A stretch of 7,889 nt of DNA from contig CALAEB010000636.1 of NCBI GenBank assembly GCA_937890875.1, positions 1-7,889 on the forward strand. Direction: 5' to 3'. Each line of letters begins with the position of its first letter. Position 1 is the first letter of the stretch. The position numbers were made by a program, and so were the translations under genes. The notes beneath the pieces are model-generated. The model was given only the letters and a program-made list of their open reading frames with translations, did no database searches and was not told the origin of the DNA. Positions 1-4,733 of the stretch are shown here, one piece after another. This DNA is from an uncultured Anaerolineaceae bacterium. Its GTDB lineage: Bacteria > Chloroflexota > Anaerolineae > Anaerolineales > Anaerolineaceae.

Positions 1-2
1 AG

Positions 3-623
3 TTCTCCGGCGTGCCGGACGGAATCTGGCAGACCAATCAAAAAGCGCTCGCCCGGCTTGCGGAAGCCCAAACAACGCTGGAACCGGTGCGCATGTGGAT
101 CAGCGCCAGCGATCCGGCAGAACGCTGCGGTCTCTGCTTCGTTTGCAGCTGGATGACCGGCGCCGGCACACCACTCTCCGTCGTGCAAGTTCCGGAAGAG
201 ATCGAACAAGCTGATCAAATCATCCACTACCGCAGCACCAGAGAAATCCCGGCAGAACAATTCGGCGCATTGGTCCAATATGAGCAGCCGCTCAGTGCCA
301 TCCAGAGGAAGGTCTACGCGAATATCTGGTCGGATCTGGCGCATGAAAACGCACCGCTGCGGGCCGTTGTCAACGGGGATCTTCTCAGCGTACCGGAAGA
401 TTTCTATGATTTTGCCTTACGGGCGAATATGCCGGAGGGAGATTTCAGGATCGGTGTGCTGATCGGCAAAACGCTGGGGAAAATGCCGGGCGCCGGCGAC
501 CGTTGGTTGTTCCGGCGCATTCAAACCATGCTGCAGCGAGGGGAATTGATCCCGGTTGCACCATCCACCGACGACCATCCTTACTCCGAAATCATCCGGC
601 AAAATACAGAAAAAGCCGGATAA
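3..623 (+). CDS. DUF1835/DUF3658 domain protein, 5'-truncated by window edge
   Basis: The reading frame is open from the first bases of the window (FSGVPDGIWQ...) to TAA at 621-623. The GTG at 12 is therefore probably internal, and the true start lies upstream. The visible part, about 206 residues, resembles DUF1835 proteins in its first half, with the motif RMWISASDPAERCGL, in which the W and the ERCGL box are typical. Its second half resembles the C-terminal DUF3658 domain: WSDLAHENAPLRAVVNG, then SVPEDFYDF, then LIGKTLGK...GDRWLFRRIQTMLQRGEL. The molecular function of these families is not established. No signal peptide or membrane segment is visible, so a cytoplasmic location is likely. 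The gene is separated from the downstream marR by 200 bases with its own promoter, so it belongs to a different transcript. Family assignment is from remembered motifs, not a search. Confidence 0.8.
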   Translation, partial: FSGVPDGIWQTNQKALARLAEAQTTLEPVRMWISASDPAERCGLCFVCSWMTGAGTPLSVVQVPEEIEQADQIIHYRSTREIPAEQFGALVQYEQPLSAIQRKVYANIWSDLAHENAPLRAVVNGDLLSVPEDFYDFALRANMPEGDFRIGVLIGKTLGKMPGAGDRWLFRRIQTMLQRGELIPVAPSTDDHPYSEIIRQNTEKAG

Positions 624-646
624 TATTCCGCCAATAATTCCCCATC

Positions 647-670
647 GCACCCGCTGATTGCTCAGCGTGC
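647..670 (+). terminator. Possible hairpin after the DUF3658 gene, no U-tract
   Basis: CGCTGA (652-657) pairs with TCAGCG (662-667) around the tetraloop TTGC. GCA (647-649) can pair with TGC (668-670) across a two-base bulge. It lies 24 bases after the stop codon at 621-623. No run of T follows, so it could be a factor-dependent or 3'-end-protecting hairpin rather than a true intrinsic terminator. Confidence 0.35.
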
Positions 671-741
671 AAAGTCACATAGCCCTTATAAGACTCGGGG
701 CCAAAAATATTTTTTTGTCATATTTCGCCATACGATTACTC

Positions 742-769
742 TTGACATGTTTCAAATTCGCGCTAATAT
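742..769 (+). promoter_or_regulatory. Sigma-A type promoter of marR-CDF operon
   Basis: A perfect -35 box TTGACA (742-747) is separated by 16 bases from the -10 box TAATAT (764-769). Transcription would start near 776, giving a leader of about 48 bases before the marR start. The match to consensus is strong, and the AT-rich palindromes just downstream sit where a repressor would block it. Confidence 0.8.
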
Positions 770-800
770 AGTTAAATAATTTAATTAGTTAAATTAACTA
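769..800 (+). promoter_or_regulatory. Palindromic operator, probable MarR autoregulatory site
   Basis: The perfect palindrome TAGTTAA-A-TTAACTA occupies 786-800. A second perfect palindrome TTAAAT-A-ATTTAA occupies 772-784, and TAGTTAA also occurs at 769-775 as a direct repeat 17 bases before the copy at 786. The block overlaps the end of the -10 box and the expected transcription start. MarR regulators commonly bind such AT-rich inverted repeats at their own promoters. That the MarR encoded just downstream binds here is inference from position and symmetry. Confidence 0.65.
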
Positions 801-823
801 TCTGGAGAAGCTCGGGAGAAACT

Positions 824-1240
824 ATGAACGAAATCGGAGAAATCGTTTCACAAATCTACAATAAAATCATGGCGCGCCACAATGCCGGGATATCCACGGT
901 ATCCATCCCGGAAATGACGGTAAATGAAGAATATTACCTGGATATTCTTTATTACTTGGAGAATCCCACTTTCAGCGAGTTTGCGGAAGCGGCCGAAATC
1001 ACGAAGCCGGCTGCCACGCAGATTATAAAACGCTTCATCAGCAAAGGGTATGTCCAGAAAAAGCCCTCCGAGACGGATAAGCGCGTCTATCATCTGGAAA
1101 TCAACGACACGATCAGACAATATTTTGCCGAAAGTGACCGCCGCCTGGATGAGATTTATCAGGACGCGCTCTCCTGCCTCAGCGAAGATGAAATCGGGCA
1201 GTTAAAAGCTTTCCTTTTGAGAATCGATAAACATCTGTGA
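824..1240 (+). CDS. MarR-family winged-helix transcriptional regulator
   Basis: A 138-residue protein, the usual MarR size. An N-terminal helix (1-20) is followed by a winged helix-turn-helix at about 48-93: PTFSEFAEAAEI forms the first helices, TKPAATQIIKRFISKGYV is the recognition helix region, and KPSETDKRVYHLEI is the wing, with the DKR triplet typical of the family. The C-terminal helices (about 96-138) would form the dimer interface. The start ATG has GGAG (815-818) five bases upstream. The gene is first in an operon with a CDF transporter: its TGA overlaps the possible GTG start of the next gene. By family knowledge it is a homodimeric DNA-binding repressor, released by a small ligand or metal. 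The pairing suggests it controls efflux of whatever the CDF transports. The ligand cannot be read from the sequence. Confidence 0.9.
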   Translation: MNEIGEIVSQIYNKIMARHNAGISTVSIPEMTVNEEYYLDILYYLENPTFSEFAEAAEITKPAATQIIKRFISKGYVQKKPSETDKRVYHLEINDTIRQYFAESDRRLDEIYQDALSCLSEDEIGQLKAFLLRIDKHL

Positions 1241-2157
1241 AGAGAAATCGCATGGATCAGAAAAAAATCGAACAAAGCGCGCTGACCGTTGGCATCGTCG
1301 TAAACCTGCTCATGGGCGGAGCCGGGTTGTGGGTCTATTTATCCACCGGGATTAAAGCGCTTTTTCTGGATGCGACTTTCACCTTGATCGCAGTTCTTTC
1401 CGGCATCTCCGCGGTCTGGATTTCGCGGGAAAGCAAAACGACCAGCAACACGTTTCCGAACGGCCTTTTTATACTCGAACCACTGTACGCAATTTTAAAA
1501 TCACTGCTGACCTTGGGCTTGAGCTTTTATACTGCTGCCGTTACGGCCCAAAAAGCCATCGCATATTTCCGGTTTGGGACCGGTGAGAAAATGGCGCTCG
1601 GACCGGTCATTCCCTATGAAATAACGATGGTCATCCTGTGTATCGGGCTGTCGGTATATTACCGGTTTCAAAATAAACGGATCGGGCATATCAGCACCAT
1701 GCTGGTTTCTGAGACGCAATCAACGTTGATTGACGGCCTCATTTCCGGCGGGATCGGAATCGGCGCACTGTTGATCTCGTTGATCGATGAAAGCAATCCG
1801 CTGTATTTTTTGCATTACACCGGAGACTTTTTCATCACGTCATTCCTGATGCTGATTTCGCTTAAAGAACCGCTGAAGGTTTTGAAAGAAAGTTTCATTG
1901 AACTCGCCAACGGGGTCGTTACCAATGAAAAGATTAAAAATTCTGTTGAGCAGATCATCCGCAAACATCTGCCTGCCGACATCGGGCTCAAAAAATATGT
2001 CATTCATAAAACCGGCATGAGCTTCCGGATCGCCGTTTCGCTTGAAATCCGTACGGACACGGTCAGCATGACGGAACTGATCGAAAAAATAAACTGTATC
2101 GAAAAGGAACTTTCCCGTCATTACGAATTTGTGACTGTCAACTTTCTGTTCCCCTGA
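1237..2157 (+). CDS. Divergent cation diffusion facilitator (CDF) transporter
   Basis: A 306-residue protein if GTG 1237 is used, overlapping the marR stop by 4 bases. ATG 1252 (301 residues, MDQKKIEQSAL) is an equally plausible start, and neither has a strong ribosome binding site. The layout is CDF-like: hydrophobic segments at about 15-37, 41-63, 83-105, 127-143, 163-183 and 194-209, then a soluble domain of about 90 residues (220-306) resembling the CDF C-terminal dimer domain. FLDATFTLI in TM2, FPNGLFILEPLYAILKS before TM3 and TLIDGLISGGIGIG in TM5 match family landmarks. Classical CDFs carry DxxxD in TM2 and HxxxD in TM5. Here these read D45xxxT49 and S162xxxD166, as in the divergent branch of predicted Co/Zn/Cd transporters. 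It is probably a membrane-bound proton-coupled exporter of a divalent metal, but the substrate is unknown. Co-transcription with marR is likely. Confidence 0.85.
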   Translation: MKRNRMDQKKIEQSALTVGIVVNLLMGGAGLWVYLSTGIKALFLDATFTLIAVLSGISAVWISRESKTTSNTFPNGLFILEPLYAILKSLLTLGLSFYTAAVTAQKAIAYFRFGTGEKMALGPVIPYEITMVILCIGLSVYYRFQNKRIGHISTMLVSETQSTLIDGLISGGIGIGALLISLIDESNPLYFLHYTGDFFITSFLMLISLKEPLKVLKESFIELANGVVTNEKIKNSVEQIIRKHLPADIGLKKYVIHKTGMSFRIAVSLEIRTDTVSMTELIEKINCIEKELSRHYEFVTVNFLFP

Positions 2158-2167
2158 GCATGTGCCG

Positions 2168-2208
2168 CAATAAATTGATTACAATCCCGCCGCAATTCAT
2201 TGGTTTTT
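2168..2208 (+). terminator. Weak intrinsic terminator after the CDF gene
   Basis: CAATAAATTG (2168-2177) pairs with CAATTCATTG (2193-2202) with one mismatch, around a 15-base loop, and is followed by G and five T (2204-2208). The stem is AT-rich and the T run short, so termination may be incomplete and some read-through into the beta-helix gene is possible. Confidence 0.4.
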
Positions 2209-2222
2209 AGCCGAAATTAAAC

Positions 2223-2249
2223 TTGACTTGAATAACAACCGGATAAAAT
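2223..2249 (+). promoter_or_regulatory. Possible promoter of the beta-helix gene
   Basis: TTGACT (2223-2228) and TAAAAT (2244-2249) are separated by 15 bases, shorter than the ideal 17. It is the best promoter-like pair in the 114-base gap before the gene, and the weak terminator upstream suggests that a promoter is needed here. The short spacer lowers confidence. Confidence 0.4.
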
Positions 2250-2271
2250 CAAACAATAAAAGGAGGTTGTA

Positions 2272-3840
2272 ATGCACCTGAATTTTAAAACTAAAAAAAC
2301 AATGACAAATACGCTGGCCTTATTTTTGGCCGTGACAATTTTACTCTCAGGCGTGACGCCGGCTTTGGCCGATACGACGACGCCGTCAATACCGCAAGGC
2401 GGACAGCCGCCATCGGGAGAGCCACCGGCAGGGGGACCGCAATTCGGAGGTGGCGCGGATATAATGACATATGACTACAGCGGGGAACTCTCCGGCGTGC
2501 TGACCGCCGACGGAACCGACCTGACATCTGTCAGCGAATCTTACGCGGCTTCCGCGACAGACCAGAACGCAGCGCTCGTACAAAACGGCGGGACCATGAC
2601 CATCACAAACGGTACTTTTTACAAGGCCGGCGACAGTGCCAATGACGACAACAGCAATTTTTACGGGCTGAACGCCATCCTGCTCGCGGTAAACAGCGGT
2701 TCGATGGCTTATATTTCCAATAGCACGCTGAGCGCCGACAGCAAAGGCAGTAACGGAATATTCGCAACGGATAACGCGACCGTTTACGCTGACAATGATA
2801 CGATTTCCACGACCGCGGATAATTCCAGAGGACTGGACGCTACTTACGGCGGGACAATTGTCGCGAACCGGATGACGATTTCAACGCAGGGCGATCACAG
2901 CGCAGCAATTGCGACCGATCGCGGCGGCGGATCGATTTCGGTCACAAACAGTCAGCTTTCAACCGCCGGCTCGGGGTCTCCGCTTCTGTATTCTACAGGT
3001 GATATCCAGGTAAACAATGTGACAGGCACCGCTTCGGGAAGCCAAATCGCGGGCATGGAAGGATTGAATACTATTTTGATTTACAATTCATCGCTGACAA
3101 GCACGCACGCGGAAGCCACTGCCAGTGATCCGGTGGTGAACGGGATCATCCTTTACCAGTCCACATCCGGTGATGCGGAAGCGTCCACCGGAAACACCGC
3201 AACATTCGAAGCGTACCATTCCACATTGGAAAGCGCAATTACCAGCGGAGCGATGTTTTACAGCACCAACACAACCGCAGCCATTGTTTTGAAGGAGACA
3301 ACGCTTGTGTTTGACAGCGAAAACGTCAACCTGCTGACGATCCGGGGGAATAATTCCAATAACTGGGGTACCGCCGGAAGCAACGGCTCGGATATCAAAT
3401 TCACCGGACTTGGGGAAACGCTCAGCGGCGACATCGATGTGGACATGATCAGCAGCCTGGACATGTATCTTCTGGAAGGCAGCACATACACGGGAGCGGC
3501 CAACATATCAGTCAACGCCGTGAATAGCGCCGTGTCCGCCGCGCCCATTACCATGAATCTGGACGCCACGTCAAAATGGATCGTCAGCGGAAATTCCACC
3601 GTGACCAATTTGAATGCAGAAGACGGTGCTTTGATTATTGATGAAGACGGGAATACCGTTACGATCCTGGAAAACGGTACCGCAATTATCAGCGGTACAA
3701 GCCCGTATACCATAACCGTAACCGGCACTTATACAACAACCGTTACAACAGACAGCTCCAATCAATTGAGCACGTCCTATATCGACCGTGCGGCATTCGA
3801 CGCCTATTATGATGTGGATACTGGATTTTCTATCAATTAG
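2272..3840 (+). CDS. Secreted right-handed beta-helix (adhesin-like) protein
   Basis: A 522-residue protein. The start ATG follows the near-ideal ribosome binding site AAAAGGAGG (2258-2266) at 5 bases. Residues 1-33 form a signal peptide: a Lys-rich start, a hydrophobic core LALFLAVTILLSGV, and a probable cut after ALA, before DTTTPS. Residues 36-62 are a Pro/Gly-rich linker (GGQPPSGEPPAGGPQFGGG). Residues of about 68-490 are Ser/Thr/Asn/Gly-rich, with repeated short strands ending in Asn or Ser turns, typical of a parallel beta-helix. Landmarks recalled from a widespread clostridial family of unknown function are FYGLNAILLAV (130-140), AAIATDRGGGSISVTNS (211-227) and GSGSPLLYSTGDIQVNN (233-249). 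The protein has no cysteine, no LPXTG sorting signal, no S-layer domain and no C-terminal membrane segment, so it may be released or held by non-covalent contact. Binding to carbohydrate or surfaces is a guess from the fold. The gene stands alone between a weak and a strong terminator. Confidence 0.85.
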   Translation: MHLNFKTKKTMTNTLALFLAVTILLSGVTPALADTTTPSIPQGGQPPSGEPPAGGPQFGGGADIMTYDYSGELSGVLTADGTDLTSVSESYAASATDQNAALVQNGGTMTITNGTFYKAGDSANDDNSNFYGLNAILLAVNSGSMAYISNSTLSADSKGSNGIFATDNATVYADNDTISTTADNSRGLDATYGGTIVANRMTISTQGDHSAAIATDRGGGSISVTNSQLSTAGSGSPLLYSTGDIQVNNVTGTASGSQIAGMEGLNTILIYNSSLTSTHAEATASDPVVNGIILYQSTSGDAEASTGNTATFEAYHSTLESAITSGAMFYSTNTTAAIVLKETTLVFDSENVNLLTIRGNNSNNWGTAGSNGSDIKFTGLGETLSGDIDVDMISSLDMYLLEGSTYTGAANISVNAVNSAVSAAPITMNLDATSKWIVSGNSTVTNLNAEDGALIIDEDGNTVTILENGTAIISGTSPYTITVTGTYTTTVTTDSSNQLSTSYIDRAAFDAYYDVDTGFSIN

Positions 3841-3900
3841 CGGCGGTTGAACCGGCATTACAAAAAATCGTAACGCCGCGGAAATAGCTTTAATACCATG

Positions 3901-3936
3901 CGCTCGTTTGGGAATTCCCAGGCGAGCGTTTTTTTT
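3901..3936 (+). terminator. Strong Rho-independent terminator
   Basis: CGCTCG (3901-3906) pairs with CGAGCG (3923-3928). TT (3907-3908) can wobble-pair with GG (3921-3922), and TGGG (3909-3912) pairs with CCCA (3917-3920) around the loop AATT. This gives a 12-pair stem followed directly by eight T (3929-3936). It lies 60 bases after the beta-helix stop codon and should end that transcript. Confidence 0.93.
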
Positions 3937-4027
3937 ATTCACAACGATCTTTTTGAAAATCATTTTCATCTTCCTGAATACCGTTGCTCCGAATGGACAA
4001 ACCGGAAAAATATGATATCCTTTATAA

Positions 4028-4043
4028 GTTAGTATCAACTAAC
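4028..4043. promoter_or_regulatory. Left operator-like palindrome GTTAG-N6-CTAAC
   Basis: GTTAG (4028-4032), six bases, then CTAAC (4039-4043), followed by TAA. On the minus strand it lies between TTGATT (4047-4052) and TTATAA (4022-4027), a promoter-like pair with a long 19-base spacer that would read leftward. On the plus strand TGGACA (3994-3999) and TATCCT (4016-4021), 16 bases apart, could read rightward through it. Its symmetry suits a dimeric regulator such as MarR, but the binder is unknown. Confidence 0.5.
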
Positions 4044-4374
4044 TAAAATCAATTGAGACGGGGACAAAATAGCAGGTGTAACCGCAGCATCCAGCCAAAC
4101 AGAAAACGACACGTATGTTATCGTAAGCAGAATCGATGATACGGCTTGACAATAAAAACCGGCTTCAGTAAAATATTGTTGCGAATGATTTGCATTTGAG
4201 ATGTCGAAACAAGGCGCCTTTGCCGGCCAGCCGGTGACAGGCTCCGCAAGCATAACATATGTTTTAGCGATAGCCAAACAATACGTTTCGTTCGCTGGAC
4301 AGCTGAACCGATCTGCCAAAATGATGCAAAGCGCAGAAATATTTTACACAAATACAAAACATTTGCATCTTTTT

Positions 4375-4407
4375 TTGACAGAGAGTTAGCGGTAACTAAC
4401 TTATAAA
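4375..4407 (+). promoter_or_regulatory. Probable promoter and operator of the ABC operon
   Basis: A perfect -35 box TTGACA (4375-4380) is followed by the palindrome GTTAG-CGGTAA-CTAAC (4385-4400) and then TTATAAA (4401-4407). The -10 choice is ambiguous: TATAAA has 5 of 6 consensus bases but a 21-base spacer, and TAACTT (4398-4403) has a 17-base spacer but poor sequence. The palindrome fills the spacer, an arrangement in which a bound repressor would block polymerase, or in which an activator could correct the long spacing. Transcription from here would give a leader of about 320 bases before the ABC start at 4734. Confidence 0.55.
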
Positions 4408-4475
4408 GACTTTTTCCCCGGAGTCACTTCGGAAGCCGGACAGAACAGAACAAAAAATATGGAATGCGCTAGGAT

Positions 4476-4513
4476 CGGAAAAAGCAGTTTCCGCTTATTT
4501 TCCCGCTTGGGAA
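4476..4513 (+). other. Two small hairpins in the ABC leader
   Basis: CGGAAA (4476-4481) pairs with TTTCCG (4488-4493), followed by the T-rich CTTATTTT. TTCCC (4500-4504) pairs with GGGAA (4509-4513) around GCTT. The first resembles a weak terminator, but its T run is interrupted. They form the 5' part of the structured leader described at 4543-4728. Confidence 0.35.
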
Positions 4514-4542
4514 CAGTGTACAGTGCGAAAAGCGGTGACAGG

Positions 4543-4728
4543 CAGCAATTCGAAACAGGGATGCACCTTTCGAATTACCGGATCAGAGGCATAAAGGTCG
4601 GTTTTCTTGCAGAAAAACAGCAATTCGAATTTTGAATGAGATCATTTTTTATTACCGAAGAGCGCAAATTTCAAACAAAGCGCTCAAAATTCGGGTTTCT
4701 GTTGTAAGAAAACCCCTTTTGAAAGGAG
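4543..4728 (+). promoter_or_regulatory. Structured 5' leader of ABC operon, candidate cis-regulatory RNA
   Basis: Several long complementary segments lie between the ABC promoter and its start codon. AATTCGAAA (4547-4555) pairs perfectly with TTTCGAATT (4568-4576). The twelve-base direct repeat CAGCAATTCGAA (4543-4554 and 4618-4629) gives TTCGAATT a second, competing partner at 4622-4629. AAAGG plus GGTTTTCTT (4593-4597 and 4600-4608) pairs with AAGAAAACC plus CCTTT (4706-4719), 14 pairs with a two-base bulge. Nested within it, CGAATTTTGA (4626-4635) pairs with TCAAAATTCG (4684-4693), and GAGCGC (4660-4665) can pair with GCGCTC (4680-4685). The outer helix ends two bases before the ribosome binding site AAAGGAG (4722-4728), whose AAAGG could itself compete for CCTTT. 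It matches no riboswitch class I can recall. Function is inference. Confidence 0.5.
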
Positions 4729-4733
4729 AAATT

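Larger units (their letters stand above)
4020..4408. repeat. 389-base segment bounded by inverted repeats
   Basis: CTTTATAAGTTAGT (4020-4033) is matched exactly in inverted orientation by ACTAACTTATAAAG (4395-4408). Allowing for a differing core, the match extends to 21 of 25 positions (left 4020-4044, right 4384-4408). No flanking target duplication is evident and no convincing protein is encoded inside. A short stretch at 4057-4143 and a 62-codon frame at 4201-4389 are open but resemble nothing recognised. It could be a small non-autonomous repeat element, or simply two copies of a regulatory site facing outward. Inside are the palindrome AACATATGTT (4254-4263) and a CCGGC/GCCGG hairpin (4223-4234). 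Confidence 0.6.

Noticed and set aside
703..719. A-rich then T-rich run after the hairpin at 647-670, considered as a terminator tail
   Set aside because: It lies more than 30 bases from the hairpin, and no GC-rich stem directly precedes it.
3571..4038. 155-codon minus-strand open frame over the end of the beta-helix gene and its terminator
   Set aside because: It is a shadow of the beta-helix coding frame. It crosses the terminator stem and lacks a ribosome binding site.
4057..4143. Short plus-strand frame (about 28 codons, GDKIAGVTAASSQT...) that might be the tail of a decayed gene
   Set aside because: It has no start codon with a ribosome binding site and no upstream continuation past the TGA at 4054-4056, and no family is recognised. 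It is too short to call a pseudogene.
4035..4319. 94-codon minus-strand open frame in the 4020-4408 segment
   Set aside because: It has no ribosome binding site and its composition resembles no known family. It ends inside the inverted repeat, and overlapping frames on both strands are equally open, as expected by chance.
4632..4733. 34-residue N-terminal extension of the first ABC protein from TTG 4632
   Set aside because: ATG 4734 has an AAAGGAG ribosome binding site at ideal distance and gives the standard N-terminus. The extension has no ribosome binding site and coincides with leader RNA helices.
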